Below are positions 9,162 through 18,416 of a stretch of DNA of 64,000 nucleotides, piece by piece. Source of the stretch: Pontibacter sp. HSC-14F20. GTDB taxonomy: Bacteria; Bacteroidota; Bacteroidia; Cytophagales; Hymenobacteraceae. The notes under the pieces are model-generated. The model saw only the letters and a list, made by a program, of their open reading frames with translations. It was not told the origin of the DNA and made no database searches. The DNA lies in the NCBI RefSeq assembly GCF_019599265.1, contig NZ_JAHZTC010000004.1, positions 62,001-126,000 on the forward strand. Reading direction: 5' to 3'. Made by a program: the position numbers and the translations under genes. The number at the start of each line of letters is the position of its first letter. Positions within the stretch are counted from its first letter, which is position 1.

Positions 9162-9253
9162 GGTATAAGGCGGTTAAGGTATAGATAGCAAGTGTTCAGG
9201 AGGTATAAAAAGATAGCCGTCCCATTTTCCCGGAACGGCTATACCTTGTTCAG

Positions 9254-12200
9254 TTATTTCACGGAAGCCTCTGCAGGCTGTTTCTCTTTGCTCTTGCCCA
9301 TGGCGTCGTACACCACTTGCAGCGCACCGGTGCGGGTATTGAGTTTGCTCAGCTTGCTGTTCTCGCGCGTAGGGTTAACGCGGTTGCTCAGAAACACATA
9401 CACCAGATTATTCACCGGATCAACCCAGGTATAAGTACCCGTGAAGCCGGAGTGACCGAAGCTCTCTACCGGAGCGCTTGGTGCAGCATTACTGTTTGGT
9501 GCACCCGGTTTAGCAGGACGATCGAAGCCGAGGGCGCGGTAGTTGCCCTGGTCGCAGAACTGGCATTTGCTATAGTTCTTCACTACGTTCTCAGCAATGT
9601 AGCGCTTGTTGGCATACATACCGTCATTCAGGTATAGGTGCATCAGTTTGGCCACATCATTGGAGTTGCCGAACAGACCAGCATGGCCGCTCACACCGCC
9701 CAGCATAGCCGCGCCTTCGTCGTGCACGGTGCCATGCAGCAGTTGCTTGCGGAAGTGCGGCTCCAACTCAGTTGGTACAATGCGCGTCGATGGGTAGTTT
9801 TTGTAGGGGTTGAACGTCAGTGTAGTAGCGCCGATAGGCTGGTAGATTGAGTTTTGCAGGTATGATTCAAAGCCCACACCGGTAATGTTTTCCACTACTT
9901 TTGGTGCAAGGATGAAAGACAGGTCACTGTATACATAGCCCGGCTTTTCGTTCAGCGGCGACTCCATAATTTCCTTGTAGATCTTGTCGGCATACTTGCG
10001 GTGGATGTATAGGTTATCAGCCACTTTAATCGGGAAACGAGCAGATGAATCAGCTTTGAAGGTGCGCCACTTGAAGTTGCCGTTTTTCTTCACTGTTTCT
10101 TTCCAGAACGGAATCCAGGATTTCAGGCGGGCCTGGTGTGTGAGAATGTCGCGGTAGTTGAGGTCGGCCTTGTTGGTTCCGGCAGCCATTGGCAGATAAG
10201 TACCCAGCGTCTGGTTCTCGTCAAAACGACCTTCGCCTTTCAAGCGCATCAGCGCGGCCATGGAAGTACTGATTTTTGTTACTGAAGCCAGGTCGTAGAG
10301 GTCATCTACGCGTACGGCTTGCTCCTTGTCATAGGTATGGAAACCGAAGGCTTTATGGTAAATTACCTTGCCATCTTTAGCTACAAGCACTTGTGCACCC
10401 GGAGCAGCTTCTTCACGAATGGCTTGGTGCACGAGCGAGTCTATACCTGCCAGATCCTGCGATTTCAAACCCACTGCTTCCGGCATAGAATAAGCCATGC
10501 GCCAGCCGCCTTTCGTCAGCAAACCGTCACCAATCTTGAAAGCGTTGCTCACCGTTACAGGCAGTTTGCCTGTGGCACCTATACCTCCGAAAATCAGTTG
10601 AGAGGCCAGGTCCTGCGTGATGGTATTTTCCTGGTAAGCAGCAATTACAGCATCGGCTTTGTCGAGACTCTCCATTTCGGCGAGGCTATACACGTTGCCA
10701 AACACACTCACGATGGTCTTCTTGTTGCGGATAAGCTCTTTCAGGAACAGGTTCATCTCGGCAGTGATACCGAAATTGCTACTGCCCGCCTTGAGTTGCA
10801 GCGAATGCACACCGGCGATGATCAGGTTGTAGTCCTTCAGTTTCTCCTTCATGCGCATCAGGTCTTCAATAGAGTTTGTCGGCTCTAAGAAGAAAGTATC
10901 CACTTGGGTATAGCGGGCGAGGTCGCGCTGGAAAGCGGTCTCCTTTTTCGTGCCGATGGCCAGTGCCGCTACCTTAAGCGTGTCGAGTGTCTGGATAGGC
11001 AGTATGTGGTTTTTGTTGCGCAACAGCGTGAGCGACGCTTCGGTCAGCTGACGGTTCAGGTATTGTGCGTGAGGGTTGTTAAGGTCGGCAATCAGGTTTT
11101 TCGTTTCGATCGGCTCCCACTTATCCAGGCCTGCCCATTGTTTGGCGGCAAGCACTTTGCGTACGCGGAAGTCAATCTCAGCTTGTGTGATTTCCTTGTT
11201 GGCAATGGCTTTCTTCACTTCTTCAATAGTTGTTTTCACGTCCATCGTGTTCAGCATTACGTCGTTACCGGCCAAAAGTGCTTTCACGTCTACAACGCCC
11301 GGAGGATAAAACTTGGCCACACCCTGCATGTTAAGGGCATCGGTAAACACAAGTCCTTTGTAGTTGAGTTCATTCTTAAGTAAGTCTGTTACGATCGGCT
11401 TGGAAAGGGTAGAGGCAAGGTTTGGTGTGTTGTCGAGCACCGGGATGTTCATGTGCGCTACCATCACGCTGCCCAGTCCTTTGTCCATCAGGGCACGGAA
11501 AGGGTGCAGCTCCGTGGAGTCGAGGCGGATGCGTGAGAAGTTGATCAGTGGCAGACCGTAATGCGAGTCTACGTTGGTGTCGCCGTGGCCCGGGAAGTGC
11601 TTGGCGCTGGCCAGCACGCGGTTGTCCTGCATACCTTTCATGTAAGCCAGTGATTTGCTGGCCACATTGTGCTTCTCTTCGCCGAATGAGCGGAAGCCGA
11701 TTACCGGGTTATTGGCGTTGTTGTTGATGTCTACGGTAGGTGCGAAATTCACATGCACGCCCAGGCGCTGGCACTGGCGGGCAATCTCGGCACCCATTTC
11801 GTAGATGAGTCTCTCGTTGTCGATGCCGCCCAAAGCCATCTGGTAAGGGAAGCGGATCGTGCTGTCGAGGCGCATGGCCAGACCCCACTCACCGTCGATG
11901 GAGATCATGAGGGGCACCTTGCTTTCCTGCTGGTAGCGGTTGGTCATTTTGGCCTGGCGCACCGGACCACCCTGGAAGAAGATCATGCCACCTACTTTAT
12001 AGGTCTTGACGATGTTACTGATGGAGTCGATGTGCGCCTGGTTCTTGTTGGAGTACACCGGAATCATGGTCAGCTGGGCAATGCGCTCTTCCGGTGTGAG
12101 GGTATTCATGATAGAATCGACCCAGGGGCTGTTGATGTACTGCAGGAACTCGGCGTCGCGGCCCGGGGTGAATGTAGCGGCTGTGGCTTTTTTGGTAGTA

Positions 12201-12301
12201 GCCTTACTTGTTTTTGCTTTTTTGGACTGGCCTTGCAGGTTGTTGGCGCCAAAAGTCAGCAACAGCGCGACGGCCAGCGAGAGATAATGGAGTGGTTTCA
12301 A
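9254..12301 (-). CDS. Secreted GH3 beta-N-acetylglucosaminidase (NagZ-type) fused to a beta-lactamase-like serine hydrolase
   Basis: A 1015-residue two-enzyme protein with a signal peptide (residues 1-25) and a Lys/Ala/Thr-rich linker. The GH3 domain (about 55-400) has KHFPGHGDT at 234-242, the His/Asp loop diagnostic of NagZ-type GH3 enzymes, and FTDALNMQGV at 319-328 with the probable nucleophile D321. A GH3 C-terminal-like region (about 420-600) follows. The last third is a class C beta-lactamase/PBP4*-like domain with the SVTK nucleophile motif near 670, a YSDLS motif, and HSGFTG near 949 in place of KTG. The GH3 part would remove GlcNAc from muropeptides in the periplasm. The serine hydrolase part may cleave an amide or D-amino ester of the same substrates. 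Such fusions are known in Bacteroidota. The partner genes fit murein turnover. Confidence 0.92.
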   Translation of the reverse strand: MKPLHYLSLAVALLLTFGANNLQGQSKKAKTSKATTKKATAATFTPGRDAEFLQYINSPWVDSIMNTLTPEERIAQLTMIPVYSNKNQAHIDSISNIVKTYKVGGMIFFQGGPVRQAKMTNRYQQESKVPLMISIDGEWGLAMRLDSTIRFPYQMALGGIDNERLIYEMGAEIARQCQRLGVHVNFAPTVDINNNANNPVIGFRSFGEEKHNVASKSLAYMKGMQDNRVLASAKHFPGHGDTNVDSHYGLPLINFSRIRLDSTELHPFRALMDKGLGSVMVAHMNIPVLDNTPNLASTLSKPIVTDLLKNELNYKGLVFTDALNMQGVAKFYPPGVVDVKALLAGNDVMLNTMDVKTTIEEVKKAIANKEITQAEIDFRVRKVLAAKQWAGLDKWEPIETKNLIADLNNPHAQYLNRQLTEASLTLLRNKNHILPIQTLDTLKVAALAIGTKKETAFQRDLARYTQVDTFFLEPTNSIEDLMRMKEKLKDYNLIIAGVHSLQLKAGSSNFGITAEMNLFLKELIRNKKTIVSVFGNVYSLAEMESLDKADAVIAAYQENTITQDLASQLIFGGIGATGKLPVTVSNAFKIGDGLLTKGGWRMAYSMPEAVGLKSQDLAGIDSLVHQAIREEAAPGAQVLVAKDGKVIYHKAFGFHTYDKEQAVRVDDLYDLASVTKISTSMAALMRLKGEGRFDENQTLGTYLPMAAGTNKADLNYRDILTHQARLKSWIPFWKETVKKNGNFKWRTFKADSSARFPIKVADNLYIHRKYADKIYKEIMESPLNEKPGYVYSDLSFILAPKVVENITGVGFESYLQNSIYQPIGATTLTFNPYKNYPSTRIVPTELEPHFRKQLLHGTVHDEGAAMLGGVSGHAGLFGNSNDVAKLMHLYLNDGMYANKRYIAENVVKNYSKCQFCDQGNYRALGFDRPAKPGAPNSNAAPSAPVESFGHSGFTGTYTWVDPVNNLVYVFLSNRVNPTRENSKLSKLNTRTGALQVVYDAMGKSKEKQPAEASVK

Positions 12302-12468
12302 AATGATATGAGTTAATTTGATATCAGATACACTGCAATTTAACAGAAATCAACTTAATGTGATTTTATTTGCGGTATTTTTTTCAATTCCTGCAAATAA
12401 AAGCAATATTAGAGGCGTCGTCAGAATTAGATTTGAATTTATATATTTACTTTATAAGTAAAAAATAC

Positions 12469-13383
12469 ATGAAGCGTCTTTCCTTACAGGTGATTAGCCT
12501 GTTGCTGTGTTGTGCCGCCCTTGCAAGCTGTGCCACAAACCCTTATGCCGCAACCAACAAGTCGTATAAAAAACAGGCCAAAGCCTACGCTAAATCGCTG
12601 CGGGCTATACCTGTGGCCCCGAACGGCGAGCATACTTATCGGCAAGGAGATTACTGGGTGGGCACCACCAACTTCAACTTGCGCAAACCCAACTTCGTGA
12701 TCATTCACCATACGGCGCAAAACTCCACCGAGCATACCCTGAAGACCTTTACTATGCCCTCTACTAAAGTGAGTTCTCATTACGTAATTGGTCGTGATGG
12801 CAAAGTATACCAGATGTTACACGATCACATGCGCGCCTGGCACGGCGGCAACAGCAGATGGGGCAGCAACACCGATCTTAACTCTTCTTCCATAGGTATA
12901 GAGCTCGACAACAACGGCTCCGAGCCTTTTCCGGAGGAGATGATCAATAGCCTGATTGCCGTATTGGGTAAGCTCAAAAAAGAGCACGGTATACCTGCTG
13001 AAAACTTCATAGGCCACGCCGATATCGCACCGGTCCGTAAAGTAGATCCAAGTCCGCTGTTCCCGTGGAAGACGCTGGCTGATAACGGCTTTGGGCTGTG
13101 GTTTGATGAAGGTGTGCTGGATAAAGAACAAGTACTGCGCGAAGTGCCTGTAGGTGGCGAAGGCGACCAGCCCCCTTTGCTGGTGATGGAGACGGTGCCG
13201 AAGCATGTGCTGCCCGAGCATTTTAACCCACTCGATGCCCTGCGCATCATCGGGTATGACGTGCGTAATCCGGAAGCAGCGGTACGGGCTTTCAAGATTC
13301 ATTTTATTCAGACAGATGTGGAGGCCCCCTTAACTGAGGACGAGAAGTTAATTCTTTATAACCTGTATCAGAAGTATTTGTAA
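12469..13383 (+). CDS. N-acetylmuramoyl-L-alanine amidase lipoprotein (Amidase_2)
   Basis: A 304-residue lipoprotein. The ATG at 12469 is chosen because it begins a classic lipoprotein signal with lipobox LASC (cysteine near residue 21); the upstream extension to 12370 adds an unlikely leader. The zinc amidase fold (Amidase_2, AmpD/PGRP type) spans about 60-210. FVIIHHTA near 74-81 gives the first zinc His, and GHADIAPVRKVDPSPLFPW near 182-200 gives the second His and the Asp ligand. The enzyme cuts the bond between MurNAc and L-Ala of the stem peptide, at the outer membrane or in the periplasm. It is transcribed divergently from the GH3 fusion over a 167-bp AT-rich spacer and is followed 30 bp later by the DD-carboxypeptidase. 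Confidence 0.93.
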   Translation: MKRLSLQVISLLLCCAALASCATNPYAATNKSYKKQAKAYAKSLRAIPVAPNGEHTYRQGDYWVGTTNFNLRKPNFVIIHHTAQNSTEHTLKTFTMPSTKVSSHYVIGRDGKVYQMLHDHMRAWHGGNSRWGSNTDLNSSSIGIELDNNGSEPFPEEMINSLIAVLGKLKKEHGIPAENFIGHADIAPVRKVDPSPLFPWKTLADNGFGLWFDEGVLDKEQVLREVPVGGEGDQPPLLVMETVPKHVLPEHFNPLDALRIIGYDVRNPEAAVRAFKIHFIQTDVEAPLTEDEKLILYNLYQKYL

Positions 13384-13413
13384 ATTGGGATATTAAACGG
13401 AAGCTCCTTGACT

Positions 13414-14769
13414 ATGACCAAACCCCTACTCACCCGCTATACCTTCCGGCTTATACCTTGCCTCAGCTTGCTCTTCCTGCTCGGCTGTAGCGCTGCCAAA
13501 CCCGTAGCGGAAGTACCTGTGACACCACCTTACGGACCGGCGGAGATTCAGCGGCAGGTGATGGAGGTGGCTGCTTTGCAGAAAAGCTTTGTGGGCTTTG
13601 TCCTCTATGACCCGGAACTGGGCCAGACAGTGGTGGAGCATAATTCCGACAAGTATTTCGTGCCGGCTTCCAACACAAAGCTGTTCACGTTTTATGCAGC
13701 TTCCAAAATGCTGGGCGATTCTATACCTGCGCTCAAGTACGTGGCCAAAGGCGATTCGCTGATCTTCTGGGGCACCGGCGACCCGACCTTCACGCATATG
13801 GATCTGCAGAACAATATTGCCTACGATTTCCTGAAAAACCGCAAAGAGAAACTTTACTACATTGAGGCACCCATGACCAGCACGCCCTTCGCCACCAATT
13901 GGGGCTGGGATGATTACAACTATTACTACCAGCCTGAGCGTAGCACTTTCCCGATCCATGGCAACATTATAAAGTTCAAGAAAGACAGCACCACGGACTA
14001 TACTACCACACCGGTTTTATTTAAGAAGCACGTGAAAGCTGATACCACCAAAAATGCGCACCGCGACACCTTTCGCAGAGCATGGCGCGCGAACGACATT
14101 GCCTACAACCCGAAACGAGCATCGATCGCCTTCTCGCAGGAAGTGCCTTTTATCACCTCGCCGGAGCTCACCGTGCAGCTGCTGGGTGACACCCTGAAGC
14201 GTCCAGTGAAACTGGTGAAACGGCCTATACCTGCGGGTGGTCAGATTCTTTACGGTCTGCCTGCTGATTCCGTGTTCAAGCGCATGCTGCAGGTGAGCGA
14301 CAACCTGATGGCTGAGCAATTGATGATGCTGAGCTCCGGCACCTTTTCTGACACGTTGTCAGTAGAGCGGGCTATCAAGTATGCCGTTCAGAATTACTTA
14401 TCTGACCTGCCGGACGCGCCGGTTTGGATCGACGGCTCTGGCCTTTCCTCCATGAATATGTTTACGCCGCGCAGCATCATTGCGCTTCTGCAGAAAATGC
14501 ACGCCGAGCGCCCGAGGGAGAAACTGCTCCCCATGCTGGCCGTAGGTGGAAGACCAGGCACTTTCCGGAATATCTACAAAGCGGATGTGCCTTTCGTGTT
14601 TGGCAAATCGGGCACGCTGGCGCACGTACACAACCAAAGCGGGTACATTATCACCAAGAGCGGCAAGCTGCTGATGTATAGCTTTATGAACAACAACTTT
14701 AACACATCCTCGGCAGAGATTAGAAGCGCTATGGAACGCATTATGACGGAGGTGCACGAGAAGTATTAA
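13414..14769 (+). CDS. dacB: D-alanyl-D-alanine carboxypeptidase/endopeptidase (PBP4, S13 family)
   Basis: A 451-residue penicillin-binding protein of peptidase family S13. I take the ATG at 13414 over the TTG two codons earlier. The N-terminus has a lipoprotein signal ending in LLGCS. The three active-site motifs are present: SNTK near residue 86 (nucleophile Ser), SDN near 295, and KSG near 397. The enzyme removes terminal D-Ala or cuts D-Ala-mDAP cross-links in the periplasm, supplying trimmed stem peptides to the NlpC/P60 enzyme of this cluster. It follows the amidase by 30 bp, so the two are probably one transcript. The product could act as carboxypeptidase, endopeptidase or both, as is usual for PBP4. 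Confidence 0.93.
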   Translation: MTKPLLTRYTFRLIPCLSLLFLLGCSAAKPVAEVPVTPPYGPAEIQRQVMEVAALQKSFVGFVLYDPELGQTVVEHNSDKYFVPASNTKLFTFYAASKMLGDSIPALKYVAKGDSLIFWGTGDPTFTHMDLQNNIAYDFLKNRKEKLYYIEAPMTSTPFATNWGWDDYNYYYQPERSTFPIHGNIIKFKKDSTTDYTTTPVLFKKHVKADTTKNAHRDTFRRAWRANDIAYNPKRASIAFSQEVPFITSPELTVQLLGDTLKRPVKLVKRPIPAGGQILYGLPADSVFKRMLQVSDNLMAEQLMMLSSGTFSDTLSVERAIKYAVQNYLSDLPDAPVWIDGSGLSSMNMFTPRSIIALLQKMHAERPREKLLPMLAVGGRPGTFRNIYKADVPFVFGKSGTLAHVHNQSGYIITKSGKLLMYSFMNNNFNTSSAEIRSAMERIMTEVHEKY

Positions 14770-14871
14770 GTAGGGGCTATTTTGGATTAATCAACCCGGA
14801 AGAGCAATCTTAAAAAAAAAGGCAATTAACAATTAAGTATCTATACCTGACCACACAAACAAACCAACACC

Positions 14872-15891
14872 ATGTTGAAACTAACGATACGCTCTTTTGA
14901 CCTGCCCCTGCGGCATACCTTTACCATCTCCTACGACTCCCGCGATGTACAGCCAACCATGATCGTGGAGCTGCAGCACGGCGAACACAAAGGTTATGGC
15001 GAGGCAACCAGCAATCCGTACTATGGCTTCACCATCGAGAGCATGACCCAGGCGCTGGAAAGCATCCGCGAGAAAATCGAGTCAACCGAGCTGACTTCGC
15101 CGGAGGAATTTTGGGCGCAGATGCAGCCGCATCTAACCAACCACCCCTTTGCTCTTTGCGCACTCGACCTGGCCGCTAACGACCTGTTCGGCAAAATGAA
15201 AGGCCAGCCGCTCTACAAAATCTGGGGCCTGGAGGCGAAGAACATGCCGCTCACCAATTATACCATCGGCATCGCCTCAATCGAAAACATGGTAAAGAAG
15301 CTGCAGGAAATGCCGTGGCCGCTTTACAAAATCAAGCTGGGCACGAAAGAAGACGTGGCGATCATCAAAGAGCTGCGCAAGCACACCGATGCTGTTTTCC
15401 GTGTAGACGCAAACTGCGCCTGGGGTGTGGAGGAAACCATCGAAAACTCGAAGCAACTGAAAGAACTGGGTGTGCAGTTCATTGAACAGCCCATGAAGGC
15501 CGACGATCTGGAAGGAATGAAGGAGGTATACAAGCGCTCCGTACTGCCCCTGATTGCCGACGAAAGCTGCATTACCGAAGCCGATGTAGCCAAGTGCCAC
15601 GGCCTGTTCCATGGTGTGAACATCAAGCTCACCAAATGCGGTGGTCTGACACCTGCCCGTCGTATGATCGCCGAAGCCAAGAGTCTGGGTATGAAAGTGA
15701 TGGTAGGCTGCATGACCGAATCCAGCGTAGGTATATCAGCCATCGCGCAGTTGCTGCCTATGCTCGACTACGTGGACATGGACGGCGCCCTGTTGCTGAG
15801 CAAAGATATCGCCTCCGGCGTCACCATCGACTATGGCAAAGTGAGCTACAGCGAAAACGTAAACGGTACGGGCGTTACCCTCAACGCATAA
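14872..15891 (+). CDS. L-Ala-D/L-Glu epimerase (enolase superfamily)
   Basis: A 339-residue dipeptide epimerase of the enolase superfamily (YcjG/YkfB type). It has the expected residues: KIKLG with the two lysines at 153 and 155, metal ligands D179 (VDANCAW), E205 (IEQPMK) and D230 (IADESC), and the opposite-face lysine K252 in NIKLTKCGG. It converts L-Ala-D-Glu, released from murein stem peptides, to L-Ala-L-Glu, which ordinary peptidases can degrade. It is cytoplasmic, so the dipeptide must be imported; the DUF819 protein two genes downstream is a candidate. The stop codon overlaps the start of the next gene in a TAATG arrangement, which suggests translational coupling. Confidence 0.94.
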   Translation: MLKLTIRSFDLPLRHTFTISYDSRDVQPTMIVELQHGEHKGYGEATSNPYYGFTIESMTQALESIREKIESTELTSPEEFWAQMQPHLTNHPFALCALDLAANDLFGKMKGQPLYKIWGLEAKNMPLTNYTIGIASIENMVKKLQEMPWPLYKIKLGTKEDVAIIKELRKHTDAVFRVDANCAWGVEETIENSKQLKELGVQFIEQPMKADDLEGMKEVYKRSVLPLIADESCITEADVAKCHGLFHGVNIKLTKCGGLTPARRMIAEAKSLGMKVMVGCMTESSVGISAIAQLLPMLDYVDMDGALLLSKDIASGVTIDYGKVSYSENVNGTGVTLNA

Positions 15892-16958
15892 TGGCCAATA
15901 AGGTATACACCGACCAACTGCCGGGCCGCACCTTGGTGGTAGAGGGGGAGGAGTTTCTGTTCTTTAGCGGGACCTCCTACCTGGGTATACCTGTCAACGA
16001 AGCTTTCAGGCATTGCGTGCTGGAAGGTATGGCCCGTTACGGCACCAACTACTCCAGTTCGCGCAATTCCAACCTGCAGCTGCGGGTGTTTGGGGAGGCG
16101 GAAGAATACTTGGCAAGGTATACCGGAGCTGAAGCCGCTTTTACAATGTCGTCAGGTTACCTGGCGGGGCAGGCGCTGGTGCAGACTTTGCAGGGAAGCG
16201 GACATTTTATCTATGCTCCCAACACGCACCCGGCGCTCTGGCGCAGCACCGCCGACGAAGTTACCGGCGACTACGATGCCTGGGTTGCTCCGATGCTGCA
16301 GCAGGTAAAGTCTGCGAAGGAAAGTCATATCATCCTAGTCTGTAATTCACTCGACCCGCTCAAAGCCCGTAACCACGGTTTCAGTTGGTTGAGCGCTTTG
16401 CCGAAAGACAAGCAGATTACGCTGATCGTCGACGATTCGCATGGTTTTGGGGTGACAGGTGAGGACGGCGCCGGTATATTTGAACAGCTGAATTCTCGAC
16501 TTCAGCAAAACATGCGGCTGGTGGTGGCGAGCTCCATGGGGAAAGCATTAGGTATACCTGCCGGTGTCGTGCTGGGTAATAAAAGTTTGGTCGACAGGTT
16601 GCGGCATAGTCACTATTTTGGTGGTGCTTCCCCGGCTATACCTGCGTACCTGTATGCCTTTTTGAAATGCGAGCCAGTGTTTAAAGAAGCCAGAGAGAAG
16701 CTGTTCACAAACATCAGTTATTTCCTGGAGCATTTGGAGCGGCCCGAGCAATTCAGTTACTTTGAAAGGTATCCGGTTTTCGGAGTGCGTGCGCATCGGC
16801 TGGCGGCATACCTGCAGGAACATGGCGTGATCATCTCCAGCTTCCGCTATCCAACACCTGCCGATGACCCGATCACCAGGGTAATTCTGAGCAGTGCGCA
16901 TCAGCAGGAGGATATTCAGCGATTAACGAGGTTGATCAATCAGTTTGAGCAGCCTTAA
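15891..16958 (+). CDS. PLP-dependent aminotransferase-fold enzyme (class I/II, alpha-oxoamine synthase-like)
   Basis: A 355-residue fold-type I PLP enzyme resembling the 8-amino-7-oxononanoate synthase/serine palmitoyltransferase group. I place the start at the ATG at 15891, which shares its A with the TAA stop of the epimerase; longer starts inside the epimerase gene have no support. Visible features are SGYLAGQA near 85-92, the cofactor-binding DDSHGFGVTG near 184-193, and the probable PLP lysine K218 in SSMGKALGIPAG. The reaction is not known. Coupling with the dipeptide epimerase hints that it works on an amino acid from the stem peptide, perhaps alanine or glutamate, but that is inference. 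A classical BioF role is less likely because no biotin genes are nearby. Confidence 0.85.
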   Translation: MANKVYTDQLPGRTLVVEGEEFLFFSGTSYLGIPVNEAFRHCVLEGMARYGTNYSSSRNSNLQLRVFGEAEEYLARYTGAEAAFTMSSGYLAGQALVQTLQGSGHFIYAPNTHPALWRSTADEVTGDYDAWVAPMLQQVKSAKESHIILVCNSLDPLKARNHGFSWLSALPKDKQITLIVDDSHGFGVTGEDGAGIFEQLNSRLQQNMRLVVASSMGKALGIPAGVVLGNKSLVDRLRHSHYFGGASPAIPAYLYAFLKCEPVFKEAREKLFTNISYFLEHLERPEQFSYFERYPVFGVRAHRLAAYLQEHGVIISSFRYPTPADDPITRVILSSAHQQEDIQRLTRLINQFEQP

Positions 16959-17067
16959 AAAGAATCCTACTATGACCGCTATTACAGCACCGGAGAAAGT
17001 CTATTACACCAATACATAGCTTATAATTTCTAACCCAACACCCCTTTAACAGGGAAGCCTGCACTAC

Positions 17068-18333
17068 ATGGAAGAAACCACCACCGCTACAGCACCTCTC
17101 ATCACCAACGATGCCGTGGTGCTAGGCATTCTCATCGTCATCCTTGCCATTATCTTCAAAACATCATCGAGTGAGCGTACCGTGTTCAAGAAATTCTACT
17201 CGGTTGTGCCATCGCTCCTGCTGTGTTACCTCATTCCAAGCTTACTGAACTCACTCAACATCATCTCCGGTGAAACGTCGGGGCTGTACGGAATGGCGTC
17301 GCGTTACCTGTTGCCGGCGAGTTTGGTCCTGTTCACCATTAGCCTCGACCTGAAAGAGATCTGGAAGCTGCGCCACAAAGCCGGGCTGATGTTCATCACG
17401 GGTACTGTGGGCATTGTTATTGGTGGTCCGCTGGCTATACTTATCGTCTCTACATTTGCGCCTGATATTGTAGGCGGAGCGGGACCTGATGCCGTGTGGC
17501 GCGGTCTCTCCACCATTGCAGGCAGCTGGATTGGTGGTGGCGCCAACCAACTGGCCATGTACGAAATTTTCCAGCCCAACCCGAACCTGTTCTCTGCCGT
17601 GATTGCGGTGGACGTGATCGTGGCTAACATCTGGATGGCCGTGCTGTTGTACGGTGCAGGCAGGTCCGAAAAGATAGACGCTTTCTTTAAAGCCGACAGC
17701 TCGGCTGTGAATGACCTGAAAAACAAAATCGAGAAGTACCGCCAGAGCATCATGAAAATACCGACGCTGCCAGACATTATGCTCATCGCAGGTGTTGGTT
17801 TTGGTATCACCGGTATAGCTCACTTCTTTGCTGATATCATCGCGCCCTGGATCGAGGCGAATGCGCCGGAACTGGCTCGTTTCAGCCTTACCTCCGGCTT
17901 CTTCTGGCTGGTAGTGCTGGCGACCACCTTCGGCATGCTCCTGTCTACCACCAAGGCCCGAAACCTGGAGGGTGCGGGTGCTTCCCGTATCGCCAGTATT
18001 TTCCTCTACATCCTGGTAGCTACCATTGGCATGCAGATGGACGTGACCGCCATCGTGAGTCAGCCGGGCCTGTTCCTGGTGGGTATCATCTGGATCTCGA
18101 TGCACATGCTGCTGCTCTTTGTTGTGGGTAAACTGATTAAAGCCCCGTTCTTTTTCCTGGCAGTGGGCAGTCAGGCCAACGTAGGCGGGGCAGCCTCAGC
18201 GCCAATTGTGGCGGCTGCTTTTCACCCGGCACTGGCACCGGTAGGGGTGCTGCTGTCGATACTGGGTTATGCGGTGGGTACCTATGGCGCTTATATCTCC
18301 GCCATACTCATGCAGCTGGTGGCGCCCCAGTAA
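17068..18333 (+). CDS. DUF819 integral membrane protein, candidate murein dipeptide transporter
   Basis: A 421-residue membrane protein of the DUF819 (YjcL-like) family with about 12 hydrophobic helices. Two internally similar Gly-rich segments can be seen, IAGSWIGGGANQLAM near 154 and GSQANVGGAASAPIVAAA near 368. This inverted-repeat look is typical of secondary transporters. The substrate of the family is not established. It sits between the dipeptide epimerase/PLP pair and the NlpC/P60 endopeptidase that would release L-Ala-D-Glu, so uptake of this dipeptide or a related stem peptide is the natural hypothesis. The 109-bp gap upstream holds only a 15-codon frame (16972-17019) of doubtful meaning. 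Confidence 0.85.
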   Translation: MEETTTATAPLITNDAVVLGILIVILAIIFKTSSSERTVFKKFYSVVPSLLLCYLIPSLLNSLNIISGETSGLYGMASRYLLPASLVLFTISLDLKEIWKLRHKAGLMFITGTVGIVIGGPLAILIVSTFAPDIVGGAGPDAVWRGLSTIAGSWIGGGANQLAMYEIFQPNPNLFSAVIAVDVIVANIWMAVLLYGAGRSEKIDAFFKADSSAVNDLKNKIEKYRQSIMKIPTLPDIMLIAGVGFGITGIAHFFADIIAPWIEANAPELARFSLTSGFFWLVVLATTFGMLLSTTKARNLEGAGASRIASIFLYILVATIGMQMDVTAIVSQPGLFLVGIIWISMHMLLLFVVGKLIKAPFFFLAVGSQANVGGAASAPIVAAAFHPALAPVGVLLSILGYAVGTYGAYISAILMQLVAPQ

Positions 18334-18416
18334 CGAATTATTATAGAAAGATAAATGTTTAGTGAATAATGTTGTCATCAGGCTCACGGGCTGACAGTCG
18401 ATTAAAAACCAATATC

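Noticed and set aside
15594-15890. A longer start for the PLP enzyme, inside the epimerase gene.
   Set aside because: The added 99 residues are antisense-like and Arg/Ser-rich. The enzyme family starts naturally at 15891, directly on the epimerase stop.
16972-17019. A 15-codon frame in the gap before DUF819, possibly a leader peptide.
   Set aside because: No run of regulatory codons and no attenuator-type hairpin follows, so there is no support for a leader function.
17251-18105. A 284-codon open frame on the minus strand.
   Set aside because: It is opposite the DUF819 gene, is rich in His/Arg/Gln as antisense frames of GC-rich genes are, and matches nothing known.
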